This document shows positions 53,922-63,875 of a DNA stretch of 64,000 nucleotides, piece by piece. This DNA comes from Streptococcus sp. F0442 (lineage in GTDB: Bacteria > Bacillota > Bacilli > Lactobacillales > Streptococcaceae). Within the stretch, counting starts at the first letter, position 1, and every line of letters starts with the position of its first letter. Location of the stretch: positions 988,418 to 1,052,417 of the forward strand of contig NZ_KB373314.1 of the NCBI RefSeq assembly GCF_000314795.2. Direction: 5' to 3'. Both the position numbers and the translations under genes were made by a program. The notes under the pieces are model-generated. The model searched no databases. It was not told the origin of the DNA and saw only the letters and a list, made by a program, of their open reading frames with translations.

Positions 53922-54902
53922 TCAGTACCAATTTGAAATAGGTTTACCGTTATAATACTGTTGAATCTCATCGAACTGAGAGATTTTCGTATCTTTATTT
54001 TCTACACTCAGTTCTTTAGGTAGATAGGCATAATCGTACACAGAGGAACCTAATGTAAGAAATTCTGTTTCTAGATCTATCAGTTCTTTCCCATTCGTAA
54101 TCACACCATTCTCAGAATTAATCACTTTATACGCAAAACCTTCTGGTTTTGAAAAGAGGTTAAATGCAGTCGGATAAGACGCTCTTAAATTGATATCCCC
54201 TTTGAAAGATTTTTCCTTCCAAAAATAATTATCAAACGGAAGAACTCCAGCAGTGTAACCCTCAAGGGTAGAAATGGAGAGATACACTCTATTTTTCTCA
54301 TTTACGTCTTCTTCCGTTATTTCTTTATCAATTTTAAGGGTTTTAAGATTAAGTAAGAAATAACGTGGCTGAGTTTGCTTCCTAATTTTAATGATAGCGT
54401 AATCATTCCCATTCATTTTTCGAAGAGTTGGAAAAGATCCATAGAGTTCGAAATCATCATTTTTTACATACTCCACCATCATCTTCCAAAGATCGACTTC
54501 CTTTCGTTTCGCCTTACTCCCTGTCAAATCATAAATCTCTAAATGGGCATATTCATCCGACTTCATTTTTTTCGATGGAATAATACCTCTTACTCTGTTT
54601 CTTTGTCTAACCAAATAATTAGAGTTCACCTCAACCCAATCTGATGAATCGGGAGACTTCAAAGATTTCTTCCGTTCTTTTTCATCAAACTTCCATTCGA
54701 CCACAAGCCCATTTTTAGCATGGATAAATTGAAAGTCTTTAATGTCGGATTTCGCATTATAGACCGAAAATTCGTAGGACTCTTTACTCTTATCACTTTT
54801 TTCAATTTTCTTTTGTGATTCGCATCCTGCAACCAGTAGCAAACAGACCGCAAAGACAAGCATCGTGCCAATTCTATATTTAGATCTCTTTTCTTTTTTC
54901 AT
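53922..54902 (-). CDS. Lipoprotein of unknown function, paralogue of 52375-53292
   Basis: 326 residues from ATG 54902 (MKKEKRSKYR). A signal peptide ends LLVAGCESQ, a lipobox. The 51-codon in-frame extension upstream lacks features of a protein. The mature part is strongly charged with alternating strands. The C-terminus QFDEIQQYYNGKPISNWY matches the family end seen in the neighbouring gene. I cannot name it. Rapidly diverging paralogues with one anchored domain are common among immunity or surface proteins, which is only a hint. Confidence 0.7.
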   Translation of the reverse strand: MKKEKRSKYRIGTMLVFAVCLLLVAGCESQKKIEKSDKSKESYEFSVYNAKSDIKDFQFIHAKNGLVVEWKFDEKERKKSLKSPDSSDWVEVNSNYLVRQRNRVRGIIPSKKMKSDEYAHLEIYDLTGSKAKRKEVDLWKMMVEYVKNDDFELYGSFPTLRKMNGNDYAIIKIRKQTQPRYFLLNLKTLKIDKEITEEDVNEKNRVYLSISTLEGYTAGVLPFDNYFWKEKSFKGDINLRASYPTAFNLFSKPEGFAYKVINSENGVITNGKELIDLETEFLTLGSSVYDYAYLPKELSVENKDTKISQFDEIQQYYNGKPISNWY

Positions 54903-55038
54903 CTCTATTCTCTCTTCCACCTCAGTTTTATTCCCTCTATCATACCGAATTTTCTTTCGACTCGCAAATCCGCTACTAGTTGGTGAGATTCCAGCAAAAA
55001 AGCCATTGGACCTTACACATCCAATTGGCTCCTTTATC

Positions 55039-56049
55039 TTATTCAATTCCCTCAAAGGCTAGGCTTGGTTTGGCATTAAGATCCAAGCCTGCGAAGTTTT
55101 CTTTGTTCCATTCACTAACACTGGCATAGGCAATCATCCCTGCATTGTCCCCGCAGAGACGCAGAGGTGGGATGATGACCTTAACATCCGTGATGTCAGA
55201 AGCCAGGCGTTCACGAAGGCCTTGGTTGGCTGCGACCCCACCCGCAACGACTAAAGTCTTGACTGGATATTTCTCCAAAGCCTTCTTGGTCTTGGCCATG
55301 AGAATGTCTAAGACGGCTGCTTGAAAACTCGCTGATAGGTCCGCATTAGAGAGACTTTCTCCTTTTTGCTGGGCATTATGGTGCAGATTGATAAAAGCTG
55401 ATTTGAGCCCTGAAAAAGAGAATTCCAGATTGTCTTCCTTGATCATAGCCCGTGGGAAATCATAGATATCAGCCCCTTGGTGGGCCAGCTGATCAATCTC
55501 ACGTCCTGCTGGATAGGTCAAGCCCATCACGCGCCCGACCTTGTCATAAGCCTCACCAACCGCATCATCACGCGTTTCCCCAACAATCTTATAATCACCT
55601 GCCTCACTGACGTAGACCAGCTCTGTATGTCCTCCACTCACCAGCAAGGCTAAGAGCGGAAATTCTAAGGGCTCCACGCTTTGAGCGGCCATCAAGTGTC
55701 CTGCCATATGATTGACAGGAATCAAAGGGAGGCCGTGCGCCCAGGCAAAGGCCTTAGCCGCTGCTAGGCCGACTAACAGAGCCCCAACCAGTCCTGGACC
55801 GTAGGTGACAGCCACAGCTGAGACATCAGCTTCTGTTATGCCGGCTTCTTCCAGAGCTTCTTTAATACAAGCGGTGATGACTTCCACATGGTGACGAGAG
55901 GCTACCTCAGGCACTACCCCACCAAAACGCTTGTGACTTTCGATTTGACTGGCAATGACATTGGATAAGAGTTGGTCGTCATTTTTCAAGACAGCCACGC
56001 TGGTCTCATCACACGATGTCTCAAAAGCCAAAATATATCTATCTTTCAT
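55039..56049 (-). CDS. tsaD: tRNA N6-threonylcarbamoyladenosine transferase subunit TsaD
   Basis: Transfers threonylcarbamoyl to A37 of ANN-decoding tRNAs, with TsaB and TsaE. It has 336 residues of the Kae1/Gcp ASKHA fold. The metal ligands are in [10 protein letters not shown], with the nucleotide motifs [20 protein letters not shown] and [13 protein letters not shown]. Its ATG overlaps the rimI end by 11 bp. It is the last gene of tsaB-rimI-tsaD. Confidence 0.97.
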   Translation of the reverse strand: MKDRYILAFETSCDETSVAVLKNDDQLLSNVIASQIESHKRFGGVVPEVASRHHVEVITACIKEALEEAGITEADVSAVAVTYGPGLVGALLVGLAAAKAFAWAHGLPLIPVNHMAGHLMAAQSVEPLEFPLLALLVSGGHTELVYVSEAGDYKIVGETRDDAVGEAYDKVGRVMGLTYPAGREIDQLAHQGADIYDFPRAMIKEDNLEFSFSGLKSAFINLHHNAQQKGESLSNADLSASFQAAVLDILMAKTKKALEKYPVKTLVVAGGVAANQGLRERLASDITDVKVIIPPLRLCGDNAGMIAYASVSEWNKENFAGLDLNAKPSLAFEGIE

Positions 56050-56479
56050 TCGGGTTCCTCTTCATGATCACGGCATCCTCTATGGGATCGTGATAGTAGT
56101 TTTTCCTCCGTGCAATTTCTTCAAAGTGCATTTTTTTGTATAGGCCTTGGGCCGGTTGATTGGACACGCGCACTTCTAAAAAAATCTCTTTTTGGTCCGG
56201 CAACTGCGCGAGTAACTGCTGAGCTAGGCCTTGGCCCTGAAAGGCGCGCTTGACTGCAATCTGCAGGACCTCTGCTTCATAGAGAGACTCTTGAATGGCG
56301 ACAAACCCAAGGACTTGCCGCTCCTCATCCAGAGCTATGAAATAAGTACTTGATGCCTTCTCTAAATCGGCTTCAATCTGCTCCAACTTCCAGGGGCTGT
56401 GGCCATAGACATCTTCCATCACAGCAAGAATGGCGGCTGCATCCTGAATTCGTCCCTTTTTGATTTCTACTTTGATCAT
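56039..56479 (-). CDS. rimI: Ribosomal protein alanine acetyltransferase RimI
   Basis: 146 residues of the GNAT fold, with the acetyl-CoA loop [15 protein letters not shown] and the C-terminal [17 protein letters not shown], diagnostic for RimI. I start at ATG 56479, where ATGA is the junction with the tsaB stop; the longer frame would run into tsaB. It is expected to acetylate ribosomal protein S18 or other N-termini. Confidence 0.93.
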   Translation of the reverse strand: MIKVEIKKGRIQDAAAILAVMEDVYGHSPWKLEQIEADLEKASSTYFIALDEERQVLGFVAIQESLYEAEVLQIAVKRAFQGQGLAQQLLAQLPDQKEIFLEVRVSNQPAQGLYKKMHFEEIARRKNYYHDPIEDAVIMKRNPNER

Positions 56480-57159
56480 AGACGCTTGATGTAGGAGGTC
56501 GTTGTTTCCTTGTGGTCTTTGAGCCAATTTTCCTCTGCTTCGACCCGTTTGAGATAATTGGGGACAAAATCATGGAGGCTAGCAGGTACTTGTTTGAGGC
56601 CGAGACGTCCGATTTTCACTGCATCCGGCAGCGTTTCAGAGCAAGTAGCACTTGGCAGGCTAGAGGCAATCTGATCCTTAAAAGCCGTGACCTCTCCGAC
56701 AAAGGTGACCTGCTCACTCGTTGCTGCACGCTCTAAGACCTCTTCAAACGGAAAATGCCCTTCAGGTGCGACCAGCTGATCATTTTGGTAAAAACCCGCA
56801 TAAACGTTGTTCCGACGGGCATCCATGACAGGCACTACTAAACCTTCTAGACCATCTGGCACTAGGGCTAAGAGGCTCGAAACCCCGACCAATTCAATCC
56901 CTAAGGTATGAGCCAAGGTCTTTGCGGTTGCGACCGCAATGCGCAGTCCGGTGTAACTCCCAGGACCCTCTGCCACCACGATGTGGTCCAAGTCCTTGGG
57001 TTTCAAATCGATTTGTTGCATCAAAAAGTCAATGACCGGCATCAAGGTAATACTGTGATTCTTTTTAATGGTGAGTGTTGTTTCTGCAAGTAGAGTCTCA
57101 TCTTCTAAAATTGCTACAGAAAGAGCCTTACTCGAGGTATCAAATGCTAATAATTTCAT
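56476..57159 (-). CDS. tsaB: tRNA threonylcarbamoylation protein TsaB
   Basis: 227 residues. LLAFDTSSKALSVAI at the start and VVAEGPGSYTGLRIAVATAKTLAH are the conserved core of TsaB, the partner of TsaD. It is the first gene of the operon tsaB-rimI-tsaD. Its upstream region is shared with the divergent rpoY-rnjA unit. Confidence 0.95.
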   Translation of the reverse strand: MKLLAFDTSSKALSVAILEDETLLAETTLTIKKNHSITLMPVIDFLMQQIDLKPKDLDHIVVAEGPGSYTGLRIAVATAKTLAHTLGIELVGVSSLLALVPDGLEGLVVPVMDARRNNVYAGFYQNDQLVAPEGHFPFEEVLERAATSEQVTFVGEVTAFKDQIASSLPSATCSETLPDAVKIGRLGLKQVPASLHDFVPNYLKRVEAEENWLKDHKETTTSYIKRL

Positions 57160-57312
57160 TTCCTACTCCTCTTGAACTGGATTATATTATACTACAAATT
57201 CCCTTCAAATCCCAGCGAAACTCTCCTTTAGAGAGGAGGATTTTCATATCCAAAACAGCTCAAAAGCTTACCTATTATAGGACTTTGTCTCTCCGTCTTT
57301 TCCAGTCTACCT

Positions 57313-57341
57313 TTTACTTACAGGCGAATTTATGATATAAT
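57313..57341 (+). promoter_or_regulatory. Promoter of rpoY-rnjA
   Basis: TTTACT (57313-57318), 17-bp spacer, TATAAT (57336-57341). The leader to the rpoY ATG is about 105 nt. Confidence 0.75.
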
Positions 57342-57452
57342 GATAATTAATTGTATCGAATCAGGTCTGCTAGTTGCGAGTAGGAAACTCTAGTGATTGC
57401 ACTCCTTCGCACCCAACAAAATGGACCGAAATAATGAAAGGAAAATTACTTC

Positions 57453-57683
57453 ATGATTTACAAAGTTTTTTATCAGAAAACAAAAGAACGAAACCCTCGT
57501 CGCGAAACGACACATGCACTTTATCTTGATATTGATGCACCAAACGAACGCGAAGGACGCATCCAAGCACGTCAATTGGTTGAACAAAACACCGATTTCA
57601 ACATTGAATTTATCACACCACTTTCTGAGCAACACCTTGCTTACGAGAAAGAGTCAGGTGCCTTTAAACTAACGGAGTACTAA
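57453..57683 (+). CDS. rpoY: RNA polymerase epsilon subunit
   Basis: A 76-residue protein of the RpoY (former DUF1447) family of Firmicutes, a small auxiliary subunit on the polymerase surface. It reads [28 protein letters not shown], then [16 protein letters not shown]. It is followed 3 bp later by rnjA, the usual arrangement in streptococci. Confidence 0.95.
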   Translation: MIYKVFYQKTKERNPRRETTHALYLDIDAPNEREGRIQARQLVEQNTDFNIEFITPLSEQHLAYEKESGAFKLTEY

Positions 57684-57686
57684 TCC

Positions 57687-59369
57687 ATGGCTTATACCTT
57701 AAAACCTGAAGAAGTTGGTGTATTTGCCATTGGTGGACTTGGAGAAATCGGGAAAAATACCTACGGGATCGAATACAAAGATGAAATCATCATTGTCGAT
57801 GCCGGGATCAAATTTCCAGAAGATGACCTCCTTGGAATCGACTATGTGATCCCTGATTACTCTTATATCGTTGATAATATCGATCGTGTCAAAGCGGTCC
57901 TCATTACCCACGGACACGAAGACCACATCGGTGGGATTCCTTTCCTGTTGAAACAAGCCAATGTCCCTATCTATGCTGGGCCTTTAGCGCTTGCCTTGAT
58001 CCGTGGAAAATTAGAAGAGCATGGCCTTCTTCGCGATGCTAAACTCTACGAAATCAACCAAAACACTGAGCTTCAATTTAAAAATCTTAAAGCAACCTTC
58101 TTCCGTACGACCCACTCGATTCCAGAACCATTGGGGATTGTGATTCACACCCCTCAAGGAAAGATTGTCTGTACCGGAGACTTCAAATTTGACTTTACAC
58201 CTGTTGGTGAACCAGCCGACCTCCATCGGATGGCGGCCCTTGGGGAAGAAGGCGTTCTCTGTCTGCTCTCAGACTCAACCAACGCAGAAATCCCAACCTT
58301 CACCAACTCTGAAAAAGTAGTTGGCCAATCCATCCTGAAGATCATCGAAGGCATCCATGGACGCATCATCTTTGCTTCCTTTGCGTCAAATATCTTCCGT
58401 CTCCAACAAGCAGCGGAGGCTGCTGTCAAGACTGGTCGTAAGATCGTGGTCTTTGGACGCTCCATGGAAAAAGCCATTGTCAATGGAATCGAGCTTGGCT
58501 ACATCAAGGTCCCTGCTGGAACCATTATCGAGCCAAATGAGATCAAAGACTATGCGGCTAATGAAATCCTGATCATGTGTACAGGAAGCCAAGGAGAGCC
58601 GATGGCAGCCCTTTCTCGGATCGCCAATGGAACCCACCGCCAAGTGCAACTCCAACCAGGAGATACCGTTATCTTCTCATCTAGTCCGATTCCTGGGAAT
58701 ACAACCAGTGTGAATAAATTGATCAATACGATTTCTGAAGCGGGTGTCGATGTCATTCACGGGAAGATCAACAACATCCATACATCTGGACACGGGGGGC
58801 AACAAGAACAAAAACTCATGCTCCGCTTGATCAAACCAAAATACTTCATGCCTGTCCATGGTGAATACCGGATGCAGAAGATCCACGCAGGACTTGCGCG
58901 TGATTGCGGAGTAGAAAAAGACAATATCTTCATCATGAGTAACGGTGATGTCCTCGCCCTTACAGCCAACTCTGCTCGTATTGCAGGAAGCTTTAATGCC
59001 CAAGACATCTATGTCGATGGAAACCGCATCGGTGAAATCGGAGCTGCCGTTCTCCGTGACCGGAGAGACTTATCCGAAGACGGTGTCGTGCTTGCTGTTG
59101 CAACTGTTGACTTCAAGTCAAAAATGATTTTAGCTGGACCAGATATTCTCAGCCGCGGCTTCATCTACATGCGTGAATCAGGGGATTTGATCCGTGAAAG
59201 CCAACGCATCCTCTTCAATGCCATTCGTATCGCCCTGAAGAACAAGGATGCCAATATCCAAACTGTTAATGGTGCGATTGTCAATGCCCTTCGCCCATTC
59301 CTATACGAAAGTACGGAACGTGAACCCATCATTATCCCAATGATTCTCACACCAGATGACGAAAATTAA
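57687..59369 (+). CDS. rnjA: Ribonuclease J1
   Basis: 560 residues of the metallo-β-lactamase/β-CASP family, with endo- and 5'-3' exoribonuclease activity in mRNA decay. The zinc motif [10 protein letters not shown] lies near residues 73-80, [11 protein letters not shown] near 141, CTGDFKFD near 162, and the β-CASP part ends VHGEYRM. The start is 3 bp after rpoY, so they are translated together. A hairpin terminator follows at 59375-59406, then repeat copy 3. Confidence 0.97.
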   Translation: MAYTLKPEEVGVFAIGGLGEIGKNTYGIEYKDEIIIVDAGIKFPEDDLLGIDYVIPDYSYIVDNIDRVKAVLITHGHEDHIGGIPFLLKQANVPIYAGPLALALIRGKLEEHGLLRDAKLYEINQNTELQFKNLKATFFRTTHSIPEPLGIVIHTPQGKIVCTGDFKFDFTPVGEPADLHRMAALGEEGVLCLLSDSTNAEIPTFTNSEKVVGQSILKIIEGIHGRIIFASFASNIFRLQQAAEAAVKTGRKIVVFGRSMEKAIVNGIELGYIKVPAGTIIEPNEIKDYAANEILIMCTGSQGEPMAALSRIANGTHRQVQLQPGDTVIFSSSPIPGNTTSVNKLINTISEAGVDVIHGKINNIHTSGHGGQQEQKLMLRLIKPKYFMPVHGEYRMQKIHAGLARDCGVEKDNIFIMSNGDVLALTANSARIAGSFNAQDIYVDGNRIGEIGAAVLRDRRDLSEDGVVLAVATVDFKSKMILAGPDILSRGFIYMRESGDLIRESQRILFNAIRIALKNKDANIQTVNGAIVNALRPFLYESTEREPIIIPMILTPDDEN

Positions 59370-59374
59370 AAAAT

Positions 59375-59406
59375 AACCAGTTGAGGCACCTGTCCCAACT
59401 GGTTTT
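59375..59406 (+). terminator. Terminator of rpoY-rnjA
   Basis: AACCAGTTG/CAACTGGTT hairpin followed by TTTATT. Confidence 0.8.
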
Positions 59407-59429
59407 ATTCTTGCATTTTGAAAAGCAAA

Positions 59430-59609
59430 GAAGAGGCTGGGACAAAAGTCCTAGCCTCTTAATTGTTTTTGGATTGTCGAGCAAGACGCAGTGGTTGAGT
59501 GGGCTTTACTACGCTGATTTCATCAGCTTTTACAGCCCTACTCAACCGTGCGGAGGTGGGACGACGAAATCGAATTCTAACGAATTACTGATTTCTGTCC
59601 CACTCTCTT
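59430..59609 (+). repeat. ~178-bp inverted-end repeat, copy 3
   Basis: Same orientation as copy 1 (5969-6145) and very similar to it and to copy 2. It lies between the converging rnjA and glnA genes. The left end carries GAGGCTGGGAC/GTCCTAGCCTC, a second stem that copy 2 also has and copy 1 has only in part. Confidence 0.88.
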
Positions 59610-59621
59610 TGCTCTTGTTTC

Positions 59622-60968
59622 TTAATAAAGATCTAGATAGTTGTCTACTTCCCATTGTGATACGAAGGTAGCGTAGCTTGCCCATTCAATTCGTTTGGCT
59701 TCAAGGAAGCTGGTGTAGATGTGCTCACCCAAGGCGGCTTTTACCACATCATCTTCAGTCAAGGCTTTCAAGGCATTGTGAAGGGTAGAAGGTAGATCTG
59801 TAATTCCAGCTGCTCTGCGTTCTTCCGGTGTCATTACATAGATATTTTCTTCGATCGGAGCAGGTGCTTCGATTTTGTTTTCAATACCATGTAGTCCAAC
59901 TTCAAGCAAGACTGCCAAGGCAATGTATGGATTAGCCATTGGGTCTACGGAACGCAATTCCAAACGAGTTCCCATCCCACGTGAAGCTGGTACACGAACC
60001 AATGGGGAACGGTTGCGTCCTGCCCAAGCGATGTAAACGGGTGCTTCATATCCTGGAACTAAACGTTTGTATGAGTTGACAGTTGGGTTGGTCACAGCCG
60101 TAAAGTTGTAGGCATGTTTGATCAAGCCACCCAAGAAGTGGTAGGCTGTTTCTGACAATTGCATCCCACGTGGATCTTCTGGATCAAAGAAAGCATTCTT
60201 GCCATCTTGGTCAAAGAGAGACATATTACAGTGCATACCTGATCCAGCAATTCCAAATTTAGGTTTAGCCATAAAGGTTGCGTACAAACCATGTTTACGA
60301 GCAATGGTTTTTACAACAAGTTTAAAGATTTGGATCTTATCACAAGCACGCAACACTTCATCATATTTGAAGTCAATTTCATGCTGACCAACGGCCACTT
60401 CGTGGTGACTGGCTTCTACTTCAAAGCCCATCTTGGTCAAGACATTCACGATTTCACGACGAGTGTTATCTGCAAGATCTGTTGGAGCCAAGTCAAAATA
60501 GCCACCTTTGTCGTTTACTTCAAGAGTTGGATCTCCATTTTCGTCCAACTTGAAGAGGAAGAATTCAGGTTCTGGACCAAGGTTAAAGGACTTGAATCCA
60601 AGCTCTTCCATATGACGAAGGGCCCGTTTCAAATTACCACGTGGGTCTCCTGCAAATGGCTCCCCTTCTGTCGTATAGACATCACAGATCAAGCCAGCTA
60701 CGCTACCATTTTCATCTCCCCAAGGGAAGACTGTCCATGTATCCAAATCTGGGTACAGATACATGTCTGACTCGTTGATGCGGACAAATCCTTCGATAGA
60801 GGAACCATCAAACATAGCCTTGTTTGACAGAACCTTATCCAGTTGCTCATCGGTAGCTGGAATTTCGACGTTCTTCATCGTTCCCAAAATATCTGAAAAC
60901 ATCAAGCGAATAAAAGTAACATTTTTTTCTTTCACTTCACGGCGAATATCTGCAGCAGTAATTGACAT
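59622..60968 (-). CDS. glnA: Glutamine synthetase, type I
   Basis: 448 residues, the GSI-alpha class of Firmicutes. It has [16 protein letters not shown], then [12 protein letters not shown] (metal site), and the ATP region [25 protein letters not shown]. The adenylylation-loop Tyr of GSI-beta is absent, so control is by GlnR and by feedback. It lies 39 bp downstream of glnR in one operon. Confidence 0.97.
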   Translation of the reverse strand: MSITAADIRREVKEKNVTFIRLMFSDILGTMKNVEIPATDEQLDKVLSNKAMFDGSSIEGFVRINESDMYLYPDLDTWTVFPWGDENGSVAGLICDVYTTEGEPFAGDPRGNLKRALRHMEELGFKSFNLGPEPEFFLFKLDENGDPTLEVNDKGGYFDLAPTDLADNTRREIVNVLTKMGFEVEASHHEVAVGQHEIDFKYDEVLRACDKIQIFKLVVKTIARKHGLYATFMAKPKFGIAGSGMHCNMSLFDQDGKNAFFDPEDPRGMQLSETAYHFLGGLIKHAYNFTAVTNPTVNSYKRLVPGYEAPVYIAWAGRNRSPLVRVPASRGMGTRLELRSVDPMANPYIALAVLLEVGLHGIENKIEAPAPIEENIYVMTPEERRAAGITDLPSTLHNALKALTEDDVVKAALGEHIYTSFLEAKRIEWASYATFVSQWEVDNYLDLY

Positions 60969-61007
60969 TTTTGTCTCCTTAAAATAGATTACAAGCTTAT
61001 GAAATGA

Positions 61008-61367
61008 TCAACGAAATTGACCATATGGCGATGGGGAAGATGTGAAGCGACTCTGTTGAACAATATCACGATGAAGAGCCTTACGAATCTCTTCTTGGCT
61101 AACCACCTTGTTTTGCTCTTGCTCTTTTTCCGCATATCTCTTCTTGATATCCGCAATATTTAAGCCATCTGAGATATAATCTTTAATCTCCAACAGGCGA
61201 TCCATATTGTCCAATGAATACATGCGACGATTGCCTTCCGTTCGATCAGGAGAAATTAACCCTTGATCTTCATAATAACGAATCTGGCGAGCTGTCAAGT
61301 CGGTCAGCTTCATAACACTTCCAATCGGAAAGACTGCCAGCGAGCGTCGTAATTCCTTTTCCTTCAT
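61008..61367 (-). CDS. glnR: Nitrogen regulator GlnR
   Basis: 119 residues of the MerR-type GlnR/TnrA group: FPIGSVMKLTDLTARQIRYYEDQGLISPDRTEGNRRMYS is the DNA-binding domain. The C-terminal tail (SPYGQFR) is the segment through which feedback-inhibited glutamine synthetase activates or releases GlnR in relatives. It represses glnRA when glutamine is plentiful. A perfect GlnR box lies upstream. Confidence 0.96.
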   Translation of the reverse strand: MKEKELRRSLAVFPIGSVMKLTDLTARQIRYYEDQGLISPDRTEGNRRMYSLDNMDRLLEIKDYISDGLNIADIKKRYAEKEQEQNKVVSQEEIRKALHRDIVQQSRFTSSPSPYGQFR

Positions 61368-61387
61368 ACCATTCCTCTTTCTATTCT

Positions 61388-61439
61388 ATTATATCGAAAA
61401 AAAAATCTATGTCAAGATTAAATGTTACATAATCTCACA
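61388..61439 (-). promoter_or_regulatory. glnRA promoter with GlnR box
   Basis: On the minus strand TTGACA (61410-61415), 16 bp, TATAAT (61388-61393). Just upstream TGTTA-N7-TCACA (61423-61439) fits the GlnR/TnrA consensus TGTNA-N7-TNACA exactly, and overlaps the stop codon of the preceding gene. Confidence 0.88.
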
Positions 61440-61968
61440 TAGGTTTTTTGTACTTCTTAAGAAGGTCACGAATGCGATCCACATCTGAATTAACCAAAAT
61501 CGCAACGAAGACTCCGATAAAGGTTTCAAAGATGCGGGCAAAAACATATAGGAAAGTTTCTCCTGTCGGAATCGAGAGAGTAATAATCAACATGGCTGAA
61601 ACACCACCGATGATTCCAGCTTTGTTGTTCATAGCGACATTGGTCATAATGGTTAACATGGTCGCAATGGGCACAAAAATCAGGGTTACCCAAAAAGCAT
61701 TGTGGAAGAGGATCTTAATCATAAAGAACAGCAGAGCATAAAAACCACCGATGCTGTTGCCCATGACACGCGAAGCTCCGAAGTGAACACTCTTATCAAA
61801 ATCTTCTCTCAAACTAAAGACAGCTGTCAGTGCCCCAATCTGCAAGCCCCGCCAGCCAAAGATCCCAAAAATCAATAGAACCAGAAAAACGGCTATCCCT
61901 GTTTTGAAGGTTCGCATTCCCAATCGAAATTTGGAACGGTCAAATTTATGTCGTTTAAAGTAATCCAT
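61435..61968 (-). CDS. FUSC/DUF939-type aromatic acid exporter family protein
   Basis: 177 residues with about five membrane helices in the first 145 and a basic cytoplasmic end. The start FRLGMRTFKTGIAVFLVLLIFG followed by GALTAVFSLREDF is the N-terminal domain of ArAE_1 (DUF939) proteins. The long cytoplasmic C-terminal domain of larger members is missing, as in many streptococcal versions. The substrate is unknown. It lies in the same direction as glnRA but ahead of the glnR promoter. Confidence 0.8.
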   Translation of the reverse strand: MDYFKRHKFDRSKFRLGMRTFKTGIAVFLVLLIFGIFGWRGLQIGALTAVFSLREDFDKSVHFGASRVMGNSIGGFYALLFFMIKILFHNAFWVTLIFVPIATMLTIMTNVAMNNKAGIIGGVSAMLIITLSIPTGETFLYVFARIFETFIGVFVAILVNSDVDRIRDLLKKYKKPM

Positions 61969-62070
61969 TGTCCCCTATCTTTCTATCTCTTTTATTCTAA
62001 CATATTTCCAGAAAGGTTCAAGCAGGGAAATGAAGATCGACTAGCTTCCTTCTACTCTACAAAGTCATCT

Positions 62071-62214
62071 TAAAAACTTTCCTTAGGTGAGTACGGACGT
62101 CAGCGAACTTCGAAGAAGTTCCATGACTTAGTTTTGAACCTAAAGTTTCAAAACTCCCGAGTCCTTGAAACAAATGTTTCAAGCACTTTTCTCACGGCGG
62201 AAAGTTTCTGGATT
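62071..62214. repeat. Cloverleaf-like intergenic repeat, copy 2
   Basis: Matches 5731-5874 over its whole length and in the same orientation. The stems are kept (GAACTTC/GAAGTTC, a GTTTTGAA/TTCAAAAC stem, CTTGAAA/TTTCAAG, and the outer AACTTTCC/GGAAAGTT), while most differences fall in loops. Confidence 0.75.
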
Positions 62215-62301
62215 TTCTTGATTAATTTCAAAAATGAGATCACATTTTATTTCGATACAGAATCACTTATCTTATATAAAAATTAGTTTGTATACATTCT
62301 A

Positions 62302-62324
62302 AAAAAAGCACCTTTCGGTGCTTC
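62302..62324 (-). terminator. Terminator after the pgk fragment
   Basis: AAGCACC/GGTGCTT with a 4-nt loop, followed on the minus strand by seven T. Confidence 0.85.
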
Positions 62325-62348
62325 TTCTATGGTTCATGAGGAACCGTC

Positions 62349-62423
62349 TTATTTTTCAGTCAAGGCTGCAAGTCCTGGAAGAACTTTACCTTCAAGAAGT
62401 TCCATTGAAGCTCCACCACCGCG
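62349..62423 (-). pseudogene. Duplicated 3' end of pgk
   Basis: The last 23 codons of phosphoglycerate kinase ([13 protein letters not shown]...ALTEK and stop) are repeated here with an identical protein sequence but many synonymous changes, preceded by a stop in frame. Each of the two pgk ends has its own terminator. This is the mark of a 3'-end replacement by incoming DNA or of recombination with another strain's pgk. Confidence 0.85.
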
Positions 62424-62444
62424 TCACAAATACCTACACTAACA

Positions 62445-62471
62445 CAAAAAGGTGACAGAGCCACCTTTTTG
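62445..62471 (-). terminator. Terminator downstream of pgk
   Basis: AAAAAGGTG/CACCTTTTT, 66 bp past the pgk stop. Confidence 0.8.
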
Positions 62472-62536
62472 TTAACGTTTCAGTTTTGTTCCTTTTTCTA
62501 CAAAATCAGGATTTTGTAGAGACTAACGGGCTGAAA

Positions 62537-63736
62537 TTATTTTTCTGTAAGTGCAGCCAAACCTGGCAATACTTTACCTTCAAGGAGTTCCATTGAAGCG
62601 CCTCCGCCCGTACTAATCCATGAGAACTTGTCTGCACGTCCAAGGTTGATCGCTGCGGCAGCTGAGTCACCACCACCGATGATTGATTTAACACCTGGTT
62701 GTTTCACGATAGCGTCCATCACACCGATTGTACCAGCTTGGAAGTCAGGGTTTTCAAATACACCCATTGGTCCATTCCATACAACTGTTTTAGCACCAGT
62801 CAAAGCTTCGTCAAATTTAGCGATAGATTTAGGACCGATATCCAAACCAAGGAATCCTGGGTCTACTGCTTCACCTTCAGTGTCTTTCACTTCAGTGTAG
62901 TCAGCAAATGCGTTCGCTTCTTTTGAGTCAACTGGCAAGATCAATTTGCCGTTTGCTTTTTCAAGAAGAGCTTTAGCCACATCCAATTTGTCTTCTTCTA
63001 CAAGTGAGTTACCGATTTCGATCCCTTGTGCTTTGTAGAATGTGTAAGTCATCCCACCACCGATAAGAACTTTATCAGCTTTTTCAAGCAAGTTTTCAAT
63101 CACACCGATCTTGTCTGAAACTTTTGAACCACCAAGGATAGCCACGAATGGACGTTCTGGAGCTTCAACTGCTTCTTGGATGTAAGCAATTTCGTTTTCA
63201 AGAAGGAATCCAGCAACTGCTTTTTCAACGTTTGCTGAGATACCAACATTAGATGCGTGTGCACGGTGAGCTGTACCGAATGCATCGTTTACGAAGATAC
63301 CATCTCCAAGTGATGCCCAGTATTTACCAAGTTCAGGATCATTTTTAGATTCTTTCTTGCCGTCAACATCTTCGAAACGAGTGTTTTCAACCAAGAGAAC
63401 TTGTCCATCTTCAAGAGCGTTAATCGCTGCTTCTAATTCAGCACCACGAGTAACACCTGGAAGGAAAGTAACGTCTTGACCCAATTTAGCAGCCAAGTCA
63501 GCAGCTACAGGAGCAAGTGATTTACCTTCTTTATCTGCTTCTTCTTTCACACGTCCAAGGTGAGAGAAAAGAATTGCACGTCCACCTTGTTCAAGGATGT
63601 ACTTGATAGTTGGAAGAGCTGCAGTGATACGGTTGTCGTTAGTAATCACGCCATCTTTTACAGGTACGTTGAAGTCAACACGAACGAGAACTTTTTTCCC
63701 TTTCAAGTCAACGTCTTTAACAGTCAATTTTGCCAT
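62537..63736 (-). CDS. pgk: Phosphoglycerate kinase
   Basis: Glycolytic transfer of phosphate from 1,3-bisphosphoglycerate to ADP. 399 residues with [14 protein letters not shown], the substrate-binding SHLGR, and the nucleotide loop [12 protein letters not shown] near the C-terminus. A GGAG ribosome site and a TATAAT (near 63770, minus strand) precede it. It is not followed by other glycolysis genes. A partial duplicate of its end lies 114 bp downstream. Confidence 0.98.
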   Translation of the reverse strand: MAKLTVKDVDLKGKKVLVRVDFNVPVKDGVITNDNRITAALPTIKYILEQGGRAILFSHLGRVKEEADKEGKSLAPVAADLAAKLGQDVTFLPGVTRGAELEAAINALEDGQVLLVENTRFEDVDGKKESKNDPELGKYWASLGDGIFVNDAFGTAHRAHASNVGISANVEKAVAGFLLENEIAYIQEAVEAPERPFVAILGGSKVSDKIGVIENLLEKADKVLIGGGMTYTFYKAQGIEIGNSLVEEDKLDVAKALLEKANGKLILPVDSKEANAFADYTEVKDTEGEAVDPGFLGLDIGPKSIAKFDEALTGAKTVVWNGPMGVFENPDFQAGTIGVMDAIVKQPGVKSIIGGGDSAAAAINLGRADKFSWISTGGGASMELLEGKVLPGLAALTEK

Positions 63737-63825
63737 TGGATATGACTCCTTCTATTTTTTATACATGATAATTATATCACAAAAGCTGTAAAAGAGGTAG
63801 AAAAACCCAAGCTTTTCCCCTCTAA

Positions 63826-63854
63826 TTGACAGTCCAGCCCAGAGACCCTATAAT
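63826..63854 (+). promoter_or_regulatory. Consensus promoter at right edge
   Basis: TTGACA (63826-63831), 17-bp spacer, TATAAT (63849-63854): both hexamers and the spacing are perfect. Confidence 0.9.
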
Positions 63855-63875
63855 AGGATAAAAAAGGAGAACAAG

